Part shown: positions 29,389 through 38,718 of the stretch, piece by piece | Numbering within the stretch: position 1 is the stretch's first letter | Layout: every line of letters begins with the position of its first letter | From: Mycobacterium sp. IS-1742 | GTDB lineage: Bacteria > Actinomycetota > Actinomycetes > Mycobacteriales > Mycobacteriaceae | NCBI RefSeq assembly: GCF_001500125.1 | Contig: NZ_LQIV01000007.1 | Span: 62,001-126,000, forward strand | Length of the DNA: 64,000 nt | Direction: 5' to 3' | Position numbers and translations under genes: made by a program | The notes under the pieces: generated by a model | Told to the model about the DNA's origin: nothing | Databases searched by the model: none | The model's input: the letters and a program-made list of their open reading frames with translations, nothing else

Positions 29389-30554
29389 ACCCGAGCGGGC
29401 GGGCGCACCCTCGTGAACCGGTGCAGCACCCACGCCAACGGGATCGTCGTCGCCATCGTGCCGACGAACAACCAGAGCATCGACCCCGTGTAGATCGGGT
29501 AGCGCAGGATCTCCACCATCACCAGCTCCATGGTGATCAGGTGGATGAGGAAGATCTCGTAGGAGATCTCGCCGAGGAACACCATCGGCCTGCTCGCCAG
29601 GAACCGCTCGTACCACCCGCGGTCACCCAGGGCCAGCGGCGCCACCGTCAGCGTCGCGATCACGGCGTAGAACCCGGTCTTGACCAGCGCCTCGCTCAAC
29701 CCGGCAGGCGAGGTGGTCGGTTCACCGGCGATCGGCGTGGACGCGATCAGGTAGCAGACCACCGCCAGCGGAACGGCCGCCATCGCGTAGACGCGCACGC
29801 CCATCGCCTGCAGCGCCGCCAGCAGCATCCCGCCGACGAACCACACCAGGTACGTCGGCAGCCAGAGCCGGGCGCCGTCGGGCAGCCAGTCCACGCTGTG
29901 CACGATCCACAGCCACAGCGGCGACACCGCGGCGAACACCGCGAGCCCCGCCAACAGCAGTCCCGGGTGCCACGCCCGCCGGCACAGCAGCACCAGCAGC
30001 ACGTACGCCATCGCCGGCAGCACCACGTAGAAGGCCGCCTCGACGGCGAGGCTCCACATCTGCGTCAGACCCTGGTGCAGGAACGAGTAGAGGTAGTCGT
30101 CGGTGTAGATCTGCGTCAGGGTGAGGTTGCGGAACAACCCCTCCCAGGTGTGTCCGGGGTTCGGCCCCGCGGTGCGGAAGTGGTAGACGAGATAGGCCGC
30201 CACCACGGTCACCGCATACGCGGGCATGATGCGGCGCACCCGGTGCCAGGCGTAGCGGCGCACCGAGGGCGGCGGGCCGCCGCGGGCCGCCGCCTGCACC
30301 CACGGGCGGAACAACAGGAAACCCGACAGCACGAAGAAGATCGGCACGCCGATCTCCATGCGCGAATAGACCAGACCCTCGAACCCCTGCGGATACCTGC
30401 CGGTCGTGTAGGCGGCGTGCGTCAACACCACCAGCAGGGCGGCGACCGCGCGGACACCCGTCAGTGAGGCGACCCGTTCAGCGGTCGACACGGACTCCAG
30501 TCCGCCCTGAGCGGCGCCGGTATCGGAGTCCTGCACGCCCCGGGGAACGCTCAC
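29385..30554 (-). CDS. Membrane acyltransferase 3 (OafA type, Rv1254-like)
   Basis: 389-residue integral membrane acyltransferase with about ten helices. The N-terminal RAVAALLVVLTHA contains the conserved active His after the first helix, and FFVLSGFLLFRPW the second family motif. Such proteins move acyl groups to sugars or lipids in the envelope. GTG start overlapping the stop of the helicase gene (GTGA), so it is cotranscribed with deaD. Acceptor unknown. Its last bases coincide with the IdeR box for the next gene. Confidence 0.86.
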   Translation of the reverse strand: MSVPRGVQDSDTGAAQGGLESVSTAERVASLTGVRAVAALLVVLTHAAYTTGRYPQGFEGLVYSRMEIGVPIFFVLSGFLLFRPWVQAAARGGPPPSVRRYAWHRVRRIMPAYAVTVVAAYLVYHFRTAGPNPGHTWEGLFRNLTLTQIYTDDYLYSFLHQGLTQMWSLAVEAAFYVVLPAMAYVLLVLLCRRAWHPGLLLAGLAVFAAVSPLWLWIVHSVDWLPDGARLWLPTYLVWFVGGMLLAALQAMGVRVYAMAAVPLAVVCYLIASTPIAGEPTTSPAGLSEALVKTGFYAVIATLTVAPLALGDRGWYERFLASRPMVFLGEISYEIFLIHLITMELVMVEILRYPIYTGSMLWLFVGTMATTIPLAWVLHRFTRVRPPARV

Positions 30555-32224
30555 TTGCCCTTGTGGCGCGCCTTCGGCCCGCGATCGGGTTCGAGATTGA
30601 TCAGCATGCCCTGGATGCGGGTGCGTTCGAGCTTCTTGAGGGTGTCCTTCGGCAGCTTGGCCGGCAGCTCGACCAGCGAATACTCCGGCTTGATCGAGAT
30701 GTGGCCGAAGTCGCTCCGGTTCAGGCCGCCCTCGTTGGCGATCGCGCCCACGATGGCTCCGGGCATCACCTTGTGCCGTTTGCCCACGGCGATGCGGTAG
30801 GTGGCGAGGTCGTCCCGCGTCCGCTCGCGTGACTTCCTGGGTCCGCCGTCCTCGCGCGCGGGCCGTTCCCGTCGCTTCTCCGGCGGCGGCTCGGTCATCA
30901 GGAACGCCTCGCCGTTGCGGGACTGCACGGCCAGCGCGGCGGCGATGTCGGCCAACGGCACGTTGTTGTCCCGCTCGTAGTCCTCGATGAGGCGGCGGAA
31001 CAGGTCGATGCCCGGGGCGTTGAGCGCCTCGCTGATCGAGTCGCGGAACTTCTCCACCCGCTGGGCGTTGACGTCGTCGACCGACGGGAGCGCGATCTCG
31101 ACGAGCTTCTGCCGGGTGACCCGTTCGATCGAGTTGAGCAGGTGCCGCTCGCGGGGCGTGACGAACAGCAGCGCGGTCCCCGACCGGCCGGCCCGGCCGG
31201 TGCGCCCGATGCGGTGCACGTAGGACTCCGGATCGTGCGGGATGTCGTAGTTCACCACGTGCGAGATCCGCTCCACGTCGAGCCCGCGCGCCGCCACGTC
31301 GGTCGCGACCAGGATGTCGATCGACCCGTCCTTGAGTTGCGCGATCGTGCGTTCACGCACGGCCTGCGGGATGTCGCCGTTGATGGCCGCCGCCGCGAAT
31401 CCGCGCGCCCGCAGCTTCTCGGCGACCTCCTCGGTGGCCTGCTTGGTGCGGACGAACACGATCATCGCGTCGCCCTGCTCGACCTCGAGCAGCCGGGTCA
31501 GCGCGTCCATCTTGCGCGGGTAGGACACCTGCAGGTAGCGCTGCGTGATGTTCTCGGCGGTCTGCGTCTTCGCCTTGACCGTGACCTCGACGGGGTCGTG
31601 CAGGTACTTGGCGGTGATCTTCTTGATGGCCGGCGGCATGGTCGCGGAGAACAGCGCGACCTGCTTGTACTCGGGGGTGTCGGCGAGGATCCGCTCCACG
31701 TCCTCGGCGAAGCCCATCTGCAGCATCTCGTCGGCCTCGTCGAGCACCATGTAGTCCAGGTGCGACAGGTCCAGGCTGCCCTTGTCGAGATGGTCGATCA
31801 CCCGGCCCGGCGTGCCGACGACCACCTGCGCGCCGCGCTTGAGGCCGGCGAGCTGCGGGCCATACGAGGAACCGCCGTAGACCGGCAGCACGTTGACGTT
31901 CAGGTGCGCGCCGTAGCGGCCGAAGGCCTCGGCGACCTGCAGCGCGAGCTCGCGCGTCGGGGCGAGGACCAGCGCCTGGGTGTGACGGCTGGAGGTGTCG
32001 ATCTTCGACAGGATCGGGATCGCGAAGGCCGCGGTCTTGCCGGTGCCGGTCTGGGCGAGGCCGACGACGTCGGATCCGGCGAGCATCGCCGGGATGGTGG
32101 CGGCCTGGATGGCCGAGGGGCTCTCGTAGCCGACCTCGGTGACGGCCCGCAGCACCTCGGGGTGAATCTGCAGGTCGGCGAAGGTGGTCTCGGTACCGGG
32201 CGCGTCCGGTTCAGGCGACGTCAT
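30551..32224 (-). CDS. deaD: DEAD-box RNA helicase (DeaD/CsdA, Rv1253)
   Basis: 557 residues. Motifs in order: Q motif near 30, AQTGTGKT (Walker A), PTRELALQ, TPGRVIDHL, DEADEML, SAT, then the second RecA lobe with TDVAARGLD and HRIGRTGRAGR. The C-terminal 75 residues (YRIAVGKRHKV ... RIQGMLI) form a DbpA-type RNA-binding domain. It remodels structured RNA in ribosome assembly and mRNA decay, especially in the cold. The protein ends in a basic tail. First gene of a two-gene operon with the acyltransferase. Confidence 0.94.
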   Translation of the reverse strand: MTSPEPDAPGTETTFADLQIHPEVLRAVTEVGYESPSAIQAATIPAMLAGSDVVGLAQTGTGKTAAFAIPILSKIDTSSRHTQALVLAPTRELALQVAEAFGRYGAHLNVNVLPVYGGSSYGPQLAGLKRGAQVVVGTPGRVIDHLDKGSLDLSHLDYMVLDEADEMLQMGFAEDVERILADTPEYKQVALFSATMPPAIKKITAKYLHDPVEVTVKAKTQTAENITQRYLQVSYPRKMDALTRLLEVEQGDAMIVFVRTKQATEEVAEKLRARGFAAAAINGDIPQAVRERTIAQLKDGSIDILVATDVAARGLDVERISHVVNYDIPHDPESYVHRIGRTGRAGRSGTALLFVTPRERHLLNSIERVTRQKLVEIALPSVDDVNAQRVEKFRDSISEALNAPGIDLFRRLIEDYERDNNVPLADIAAALAVQSRNGEAFLMTEPPPEKRRERPAREDGGPRKSRERTRDDLATYRIAVGKRHKVMPGAIVGAIANEGGLNRSDFGHISIKPEYSLVELPAKLPKDTLKKLERTRIQGMLINLEPDRGPKARHKGK

Positions 32225-32312
32225 AACGAGGCAAGTCTAGTGCGCCATCGGGCCGCTTCCGCCCAGCGCGCCTGTTCCCACCTCACATCCGTTCCCGGTA
32301 CGGTGCGCTGTT

Positions 32313-32876
32313 GTGAGACGGGTGGTCGAGATCGCGGTCGGTGCAGCCGCTCTGGCGACCCTCGTCGGCTGCGGCTCCGGCGATTCGACGGTGTCCAAGA
32401 CCCCTGAGGCCACGGGGCCTTCTCCCACCGCCACCGCTCCTACCACGCCGAGCATCGCCCCGACCGTCGGGCCGCCGCCACCGGCCGCCGGGCCGTCGGA
32501 TCCGTGCGCGGTGAACCTGGCCGCCCCGGAGATCGCCAAGGCCGTCTCCTCGCTGCCGCGGGATCCGCGCAGCGATCAGGCGTGGAGCCCCGAACCGGTC
32601 GCGGGCAACTACAACGCGTGCGCGCAACTCTCGGCGGTCATCGTGCGCGCGAACACCAACGCCGAGAACCCCAACACCCGAGCAGTCATGTTCCACCTCG
32701 GCAAGTTCATCCCCACCGGCGTACCCGACACCTACGGGTTCAACGGCCTCGACCCGGCCGGCACGACCGGCGACACCGTCGCGCTGCGCTACGCCGGCGA
32801 GGTGGACGGGCTGGCCAGCGTGGTCCGGTTCCGCTGGAACGGCAACGGCGTGGAGTTGATCGGCAACACCGGCTAG
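32313..32876 (+). CDS. lprE: Lipoprotein LprE
   Basis: 187 residues. The signal peptide ends at LVGC (Cys near residue 20), followed by a Thr/Pro-rich linker of about 45 residues and an LppA/LprE-type domain that starts at DPCAVNLAAPEIAKAV. GTG start at 32313. It sits beside deaD as Rv1252c does beside Rv1253. In M. tuberculosis LprE has been linked to survival in macrophages; function here is not shown by sequence. The accessory island begins right after it, in place of the Rv1251c homologue. Confidence 0.84.
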   Translation: MRRVVEIAVGAAALATLVGCGSGDSTVSKTPEATGPSPTATAPTTPSIAPTVGPPPPAAGPSDPCAVNLAAPEIAKAVSSLPRDPRSDQAWSPEPVAGNYNACAQLSAVIVRANTNAENPNTRAVMFHLGKFIPTGVPDTYGFNGLDPAGTTGDTVALRYAGEVDGLASVVRFRWNGNGVELIGNTG

Positions 32877-32926
32877 CTGCACCCGGCAGGGACACGAGCC
32901 GCCACCTCAGCGCAGTGCGTGGGTGG

Positions 32927-33730
32927 TCACGGCTTCACGAAGTCGTACATCCGATATGCGATGTCACCGTCGCGCACCGCGCGATGGAGCCCGGGTCCGG
33001 GCGCACCTGCGACGCCCTTGGTCACTCGGCGCAGCAAGCGCGGTGTGTGCCGGTTGAAGCGTTCATGCGTTGCTGCCGAACTCCACATCTGGTCGAGTCC
33101 GCGCAGAATCTCGGCGTTGACACTGCGCCCGCTCAGCAACGTCAACGGAGCCTCGGCGAGCTGTGCTTCCCACTCGTCGACATGCTTGCGGTTGCGCAGA
33201 TCGGTGTACAGGAAATGACCACCTGAGACGAGCACACGCGCGACCTCACGGAGGAACCCGGGAAAGCTCGGATAACAGTGTGCGGACTCGACGTTGATCA
33301 CCGCATCGAATGACTCGGCGGGAAACGGCAAGTTCTGCGCGTTGCCCTGAACGAAATCCAGACCCGGTAGCTGGTGCATGCGTCTGCAGTACGCAATCCC
33401 CCGGCCGTTCAGGTCCAGGCCCGTGTAGGAGGCCGGCCGCAGGTAACGGGTGAGATAGGAGGCCCCGCCGCCGTGACCGCATCCCACCTCGAGGACCCGT
33501 CGACCGGTGATGTCGGCTTGAGTGGCGGTGCGGTGGTAAAGCTGAATGGATGGCCGGTTCGGCTCATCGGCCGGGTCCAACGGCAGGTCGAGCGGCGGAG
33601 ACTCCTGGTAGCCCGCGTTGAGGAACACCACGTCATCGGTTTCCACGCGACGTGTCTGCATCGGATAGGCGTACTTCGCCGAGTGTTTCCACATGAATGG
33701 GTTGTATGTCAGGCGAAAGACGAGGTCCAT
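32927..33730 (-). CDS. SAM-dependent methyltransferase, phthiotriol O-methyltransferase (Rv2952) type
   Basis: 267 residues. The SAM loop is EVGCGHGGGASYLTRYL near residues 96-112, and the blocks DEPNRPSIQLYHRTATQ, ASYTGLDLNGRGI and LPGLDFVQGNAQNLPFP match what I recall of Rv2952, which methylates the phthiotriol hydroxyl of PDIM, and of the glycopeptidolipid methyltransferases. The protein probably O-methylates a lipid hydroxyl. The ATG at 33730 was chosen because the family N-terminus starts there and GAAAG precedes it; a longer in-frame reading has no support. Last gene of the minus-strand island run, 163 bases after the MmpL gene. No polyketide synthase is nearby, so PDIM is not its substrate by context. 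Confidence 0.85.
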   Translation of the reverse strand: MDLVFRLTYNPFMWKHSAKYAYPMQTRRVETDDVVFLNAGYQESPPLDLPLDPADEPNRPSIQLYHRTATQADITGRRVLEVGCGHGGGASYLTRYLRPASYTGLDLNGRGIAYCRRMHQLPGLDFVQGNAQNLPFPAESFDAVINVESAHCYPSFPGFLREVARVLVSGGHFLYTDLRNRKHVDEWEAQLAEAPLTLLSGRSVNAEILRGLDQMWSSAATHERFNRHTPRLLRRVTKGVAGAPGPGLHRAVRDGDIAYRMYDFVKP

Positions 33731-33893
33731 GGTGCAACTTTCAGGTGATCGAGTCGTGATACGGACAGGTGATGCGCCGCCTGACACTGGTGGCGGCGAC
33801 GGCCGGTGCGCGAATCGTCTGCGCGGCAGGCGAATTCGGGCCGCAGGGGCGATGCCCCGAGTGCGGTGACCGATGCGATGCGCTGCTGCGCCG

Positions 33894-36167
33894 TCAGGGA
33901 GGCACGGCGCGATCACCTACTCTCGCAGTTATCTGCGACCCCGACGGACCCTGGCTTGCGGGTTCCATTCGCTGGTGTAGTCGCGCCAATGGTGCGGGTG
34001 CCCACCAGTTCCATCTGCCGAGAACCTGCATGAACACCGGCAGCAGCACCATGCGGATCAGGGTTGCGTCCAGCAGGAGCGCCAGCGTGAGTCCTACGCC
34101 GAACATCCTTATCAAGGACACCTGTCCACCGATCTGCGCGGCGAAGGGAATCGCCATCAATAGCGCCGCAGCGGTGACGACCCGGCCGCTTCGTGCCAGG
34201 CCGAGCGCCACACTCTCTTCGTTGTCGACCTTGGTGCGGCCGGATTTCAGCCAGTGCTCCCGGATCCTGGCGACCAGGAAGACCTCGTAGTCCATCGACA
34301 GCGCGAAGGCGAAGCAGAACAGGGGCAATGGCAGAAACGTGGAGAGGGTTCCGGTGGCCGTCGTTCCGAGTGCATGAAGGTGGCCGTCCTGGAAGACCCA
34401 CACCAACGCACCGAACGTCGCGGTCAGCGACAGCACACTGAGCACGATGGCCTTGATCGGCACGACCACGCTTCCGCTCAGGAGGAACAAGAGCACGAAC
34501 ACGGCAACCGCCATGGCAGCGAGCACCCAGGGCAGCGGGGTCATCACCGACCTGACGTTGTCACGGTTGCCTTGAGCGAATCCGGTGAAGAGTGTGGCCC
34601 TTCCCGCCGGCCCTGCGACCTCGTGCAGCCGGTCCAGCTGTGTCTGCGACCTCGCAGACAGCGTCGGCGCACTACTGTTGACAGTCAGGTACGCACTGCC
34701 TTTGGCGACATCGGTGGCAGCAGATGGCGGCCCCGCCCAGGCGCCGCCGACGTATGTGCCGCCCGGCGACGACACGCTCGACACGTCGACGACCCGGGAC
34801 AACTCTGTGGCGTATCGGTCCAGGTCGGCGACGGCCAGGCCGTCCGCATCGGGGATGACCACCGTGATCGCCGAGGCCTCGTCGCTGGCGTAGATCGACC
34901 GCAGCTGGTCACCAACCTGTCTCGCCGATGAGGAGGGTGGCAGCATCCGATCATCGGGGATTCCCAACGTGATACCGGCGAACGGTGCCACGAGCACCGC
35001 CAGAAGGAGCAGTACGCCAACTCCGCTCACAATCCGATGCCGCATGACGAATTTCGTCGAGCGGTAAAGGGTGTGATGCTCGATGGCGCGAGGAGGCGGA
35101 ACTCGCCGATGCAGCATCCGGTGCCCGATCCGTCGAACGTCCAGCGAGTTCAGACGATCCCCGAGTACCACAATCGCGGCCGGCGCTACCGTGACCGCGG
35201 CCAACGCCGCGAACCCGACCGCCGCTATGCCGGCGTAGGCGAGCGACCTCAGCATGCTCGTCGGAAAAAGAAGCATCGCCCCGAGCGAGAGCGCGACCGT
35301 GGCGGCCGAGTAGAGCACCGTTCGGCCGGCGGTCGCCAACGTCGTGCAGATCGCCTCGCGGCGCGCGGCCCCTTCCGACAACTCGTCGCGAAAACGACTG
35401 ACGATCAGCAGGGTGTAGTCGACGGCCAGCGCGAACCCCAGGCCGGCACAGAGATTGAGCGCGAACAGCGACACGTCGGTGCTGAGCGCGATCACCTTCA
35501 GTGCGGCCATCGAGCCGACGATCGCCATCATTCCCACCGCCACGGGTAACGCGGCCGCCACGAGGCCGCCGAACACCCACACCAGCACCAGAAAGCTCAG
35601 CGGGATGGCGATCGACTCCATCACCATGAGGTCGCGGGTCGTCTGTTCGCTCATCTGCGACGCGAACATCGTCACCCCACCAGCACGTACCTGCACCCCG
35701 TCTCGGTCCCCAACCACCCCCTCGGACAGCGCCTTCGCATCAGCCGATGCGGTGTCTTCGGTTCCTTCGATGCTGGCGACGATCAGTCCTGAGGTGCCAT
35801 CTGTGCTGAGGAGCCTCGCGGAAGCCTCGGGCGGTGACGTCCACGGTGATACGACGCTGCTGACGCGCGGTGATCGGGTCAATCGATCGACGATGTCGGT
35901 GCCCACCTCGCGGGCGGGGGCCTCGAGTATGTCGTCGGGCGTGGGGACGGTGAGGGTGATGAGCAATTGCCACGGGCTGCGCCCGAACTTCTCGGCCAGT
36001 AGTGCGTCGGCTGTGGCCGACTCCGAGGTGGGGTCGTATCCGCCACCGGCGGTGAGGCTTTCGGTGACCGATGCCGAGTAGATGCCAAGCCCCATCATGA
36101 TCAGCACGGCGGTGACGAGGATCCGTCGGGGGGCGGCAATCGCCAATCCCGCGAGGCGTTGAAGCAT
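33894..36167 (-). CDS. MmpL-family (RND) lipid transporter
   Basis: 757 residues with two MMPL repeats of a large outer-facing domain plus six helices each. The proton-relay Asp-Tyr pairs are present in both halves: GFALAVDYTLL near residue 260 and FALSMDYEVFL near 625. MmpL proteins flip or export lipids using the proton gradient; many work beside the genes that make their cargo. ATG at 36167 follows the SDR stop by one base (TGAGATG), so the two are coupled. No MmpS partner is seen. It ends in a basic tail with no long C-terminal domain, unlike MmpL3 and MmpL11. Confidence 0.9.
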   Translation of the reverse strand: MLQRLAGLAIAAPRRILVTAVLIMMGLGIYSASVTESLTAGGGYDPTSESATADALLAEKFGRSPWQLLITLTVPTPDDILEAPAREVGTDIVDRLTRSPRVSSVVSPWTSPPEASARLLSTDGTSGLIVASIEGTEDTASADAKALSEGVVGDRDGVQVRAGGVTMFASQMSEQTTRDLMVMESIAIPLSFLVLVWVFGGLVAAALPVAVGMMAIVGSMAALKVIALSTDVSLFALNLCAGLGFALAVDYTLLIVSRFRDELSEGAARREAICTTLATAGRTVLYSAATVALSLGAMLLFPTSMLRSLAYAGIAAVGFAALAAVTVAPAAIVVLGDRLNSLDVRRIGHRMLHRRVPPPRAIEHHTLYRSTKFVMRHRIVSGVGVLLLLAVLVAPFAGITLGIPDDRMLPPSSSARQVGDQLRSIYASDEASAITVVIPDADGLAVADLDRYATELSRVVDVSSVSSPGGTYVGGAWAGPPSAATDVAKGSAYLTVNSSAPTLSARSQTQLDRLHEVAGPAGRATLFTGFAQGNRDNVRSVMTPLPWVLAAMAVAVFVLLFLLSGSVVVPIKAIVLSVLSLTATFGALVWVFQDGHLHALGTTATGTLSTFLPLPLFCFAFALSMDYEVFLVARIREHWLKSGRTKVDNEESVALGLARSGRVVTAAALLMAIPFAAQIGGQVSLIRMFGVGLTLALLLDATLIRMVLLPVFMQVLGRWNWWAPAPLARLHQRMEPASQGPSGSQITARVGDRAVPP

Positions 36168-36168
36168 C

Positions 36169-37263
36169 TCAGTTCCCCTTCGCGACCGGCTCACCGAACT
36201 TGACCCTCATGGCCTGCCAGGGACGCGCGTACGCGCCGGGCGGATCAGATCGGTATGCGGCGTGCCGCTTCAGTAGCGCCCTGGCGATGGGGACCGTGAG
36301 CCGCAGCGGATGTCTTCGCCACCCGATGTACTCGCGCACTTCGGCGAGCATGTCCGGCCAACGGTGATGCTGAAAGGACAGCTTCCGCTGCGCTTCGCGG
36401 GTATCCATCCAGTCCAGGGTGAACCAGTCGTCAGCGCTGGACGGGTCACCGGGTCGGCCGACCGGCAGCGCTGTGGCGAAGCCGCATGCCGCCGAGACGG
36501 TGGCGCCGATTTCGCCTTGCTGCAGCCTGAGTGAGTCGTCACCTGCCACCAGCAAGGTATCGCCCGTGACATCGGCGGTCACGGCATTGGCGAATGCCGT
36601 TGCGGCGTCGCGCAGGTCAATGAGGTGCGCGCGGCCATCGGTGGGCAGTGCGCTGTCGAAGTACAGGGCGTCGGGGTCGAAGGACCCGTCGGGTGGATCG
36701 ACCTTGAGCACTGCCCCGAGTCGCAGGATCACCCAATCGAGGTTGGATGACCGGACGTGCGCCTCTGCCTGCAGATTCTGCGCGCCGTAGACGTCGAACG
36801 GCGTGGTCGGGGTGTCAACGTGCAGAATTTCGCTGCAGTGGTGGGGATTACGCACGCCGTACACAGCGGCAGTGGATGCGTGCACGAACCGCAGACGATG
36901 CGGTAGGTCCGTCGCAGCCCGCACCAGGGCGGCCGTGGCATCGACGTTGATCTTCCTTGCGGCGTCGGGGTTTCGGTACATCCGGGGCGGCGTCGCACCG
37001 GCGAGGTGGATGATCGTGGTCGGCGAGGTCTCGGCGACGAGGCGCTCAGGTTCTCCAGGTCGGGTGAGGTCAGCCCAGCGGACCTCCGCACCGGACGGCA
37101 GGGTGCGGGCCACCTTCCGGTTCACCGAAGACGGACGACCAGTCGCGATGACGTGTCGGCCGTCCCTGGCCAGCTGTCTCACCGTCCGCGACCCGATCAG
37201 CCCGAAGGCACCGGTGACCAGGACCGAACCGGAACTGGGGCCGTCAGTCGATGTGTGTCGCAT
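36169..37263 (-). CDS. Extended SDR (NAD-dependent epimerase/3beta-HSD-like) with Lys-to-Asn change
   Basis: 364 residues. The nucleotide-binding GAFGLIG lies at residues 18-24, an Asp/Arg pair follows the second strand (ATGRPSS), and ASTAAVYG near 129-136 is the Ser motif. The catalytic Tyr-x-x-x-Lys reads YGAQN (Tyr 159, Asn 163), so the general catalytic Lys is missing. The protein may bind NAD(P) but act as a weak enzyme or a structural partner, or use another Lys. Extended SDRs include sterol 3beta-dehydrogenases and C4-decarboxylases. ATG at 37263; an in-frame TTG is two codons upstream. Coupled to the MmpL gene. Confidence 0.78.
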   Translation of the reverse strand: MRHTSTDGPSSGSVLVTGAFGLIGSRTVRQLARDGRHVIATGRPSSVNRKVARTLPSGAEVRWADLTRPGEPERLVAETSPTTIIHLAGATPPRMYRNPDAARKINVDATAALVRAATDLPHRLRFVHASTAAVYGVRNPHHCSEILHVDTPTTPFDVYGAQNLQAEAHVRSSNLDWVILRLGAVLKVDPPDGSFDPDALYFDSALPTDGRAHLIDLRDAATAFANAVTADVTGDTLLVAGDDSLRLQQGEIGATVSAACGFATALPVGRPGDPSSADDWFTLDWMDTREAQRKLSFQHHRWPDMLAEVREYIGWRRHPLRLTVPIARALLKRHAAYRSDPPGAYARPWQAMRVKFGEPVAKGN

Positions 37264-37338
37264 TGCCAACGCAGTCGGCGTGGTTCAGTGGATGATGTGT
37301 GTGCGCACCGTCGCTCAATCGACTGTGGTGCTTGCCGG

Positions 37339-38484
37339 TCATGTGGTCGGAGCGGAAGTGGCTGCGGCGCGGTGGGATTGCAGGATCGCTACGTTCTCCT
37401 CCACTTCGCGGGTCCACACCGATACCGAATAGTCGGTGTTGACCTCGAATTCGACGCGCGCCGTCATGTCCGGCGTGACGTCGGCGGCGTCGACGTAGAA
37501 CTGCTCGTACCATCGCCGCAGTTGGTAGATGGGTCCGTCCTCGTCGCAGAGCAACGGGTTGTCGATCTTGGCTTTGTGCTGGAAGATCTCGACGTCCTGC
37601 TCGAAACCGGCCATCACGCCGTCGGCCACCATGCGGGCGAGTTTGTCCGTCGTGGCAGGGTCGAGCCCATCCGGCTTCTGCACGGAGACGGCGTTGTGCA
37701 ACATGAAGGAGTCCTCGTCCACGGGGTAGTGGAACGCGATGAGAATCGCCTCGGTACGAAGCTCGCCGTAGCTGTTGTGCAGATAGGTCACCACGTAGGC
37801 AGGGCCGTAGTACGTCGATTCCGTCTTCAGAAGCGATCTGCCGAACTCAGGGCCCAACTCCGTGTCGGCGCGGCCACGGTTGGTCAGATACTGGCTTGCG
37901 GTGTGGCCTTCGAACACATTCCTGAACGACGTCGGGAATCCATCGTGCACATAGAAGAAGTGAGCGGTGTCCGCGAGGTTGTCGACGATTTCACGACTGT
38001 GCGACCGATCGATACGCCATTGCTTGACTGCCCAATCAGTCCATCGGTCACTGAACACGTCGTCGATTCGAGGGATGGCCACGTCGTCCGAGGGTGGGTT
38101 GCCCTCGTGGTCGTGCCACACGAACAAGAGACCGTTCTGTTGGCATGTGATCCACGACCGAGTCCGTGCGCGTCTGGGAGTCCTCTTGGCATACGGCACG
38201 AGCGAGCAGCGGCCGTCGCCGTTCCATCGCCAGTCGTGAAACGGACAGGCGACGGAGTCACCCTTGATACTTCCGCGGCTCAGATCGCCGCCCATGTGCC
38301 GACAGTACGCGTCGAGTACCCGCAGGACTCCCTGACTGTCCGCGAACACCACGAGTTTCGTGCCGAACGCCTCTATGGCGTGGGGCTGTCCGTCTCGGAA
38401 TTGGCGTTCGGTGCCAAGGCAGTGCCAGCCACGGGCGAATCGCGTGGGAATCGCGCCGACTTCGATCTCGCGAACCTGCTGCAT
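37339..38484 (-). CDS. Rieske oxygenase, 3-ketosteroid 9-alpha-hydroxylase (KshA) paralogue
   Basis: 381 residues, the same length class as KshA. Rieske ligands Cys 61/His 63 and Cys 80/His 83 lie in YCRHMGGDL and ACPFHDWRW. The mononuclear iron site is His 175, His 180 and Asp 297 (TAHFFYVHDG, EQDVEIFQHK). Long stretches match KshA as I remember it, including FARGWHCLG, LVPYAKRTPR and RRWYEQFYVD. KshA hydroxylates C9 of 3-ketosteroids using the reductase KshB. No reductase or steroid-degradation genes are nearby, so this is likely a paralogue with another position or substrate. The ATG at 38484 gives the family N-terminus VREIEVGAIPTRFARGW. Confidence 0.88.
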   Translation of the reverse strand: MQQVREIEVGAIPTRFARGWHCLGTERQFRDGQPHAIEAFGTKLVVFADSQGVLRVLDAYCRHMGGDLSRGSIKGDSVACPFHDWRWNGDGRCSLVPYAKRTPRRARTRSWITCQQNGLLFVWHDHEGNPPSDDVAIPRIDDVFSDRWTDWAVKQWRIDRSHSREIVDNLADTAHFFYVHDGFPTSFRNVFEGHTASQYLTNRGRADTELGPEFGRSLLKTESTYYGPAYVVTYLHNSYGELRTEAILIAFHYPVDEDSFMLHNAVSVQKPDGLDPATTDKLARMVADGVMAGFEQDVEIFQHKAKIDNPLLCDEDGPIYQLRRWYEQFYVDAADVTPDMTARVEFEVNTDYSVSVWTREVEENVAILQSHRAAATSAPTT

Positions 38485-38718
38485 GTTGCACCGCCGAATT
38501 TCGTTCGTGGAATGCCGCTCGAGAGGCCACACCCAAAGCTGGGCAGCCGCACAGCGCTGGCTCAGTAAAGCATGCGGACCGGCCGATCGCAATGAAATGA
38601 AATCACCCTTCTCGCCCGGCTTTTCGACAAGACTTGAGGGTGCGCGCAGCGCCACCGGCGTGCGGTATTTGATACAGCGCACCACGGTGATTCGGGGGCA
38701 GGTGCGGCATGTCCTGCG

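Noticed and set aside
38637..38645. CAAGACTTG as a KstR2-like site
   Set aside because: The KstR2 palindrome needs two bases between CAAG and CTTG; here there is one, and outer positions do not fit.
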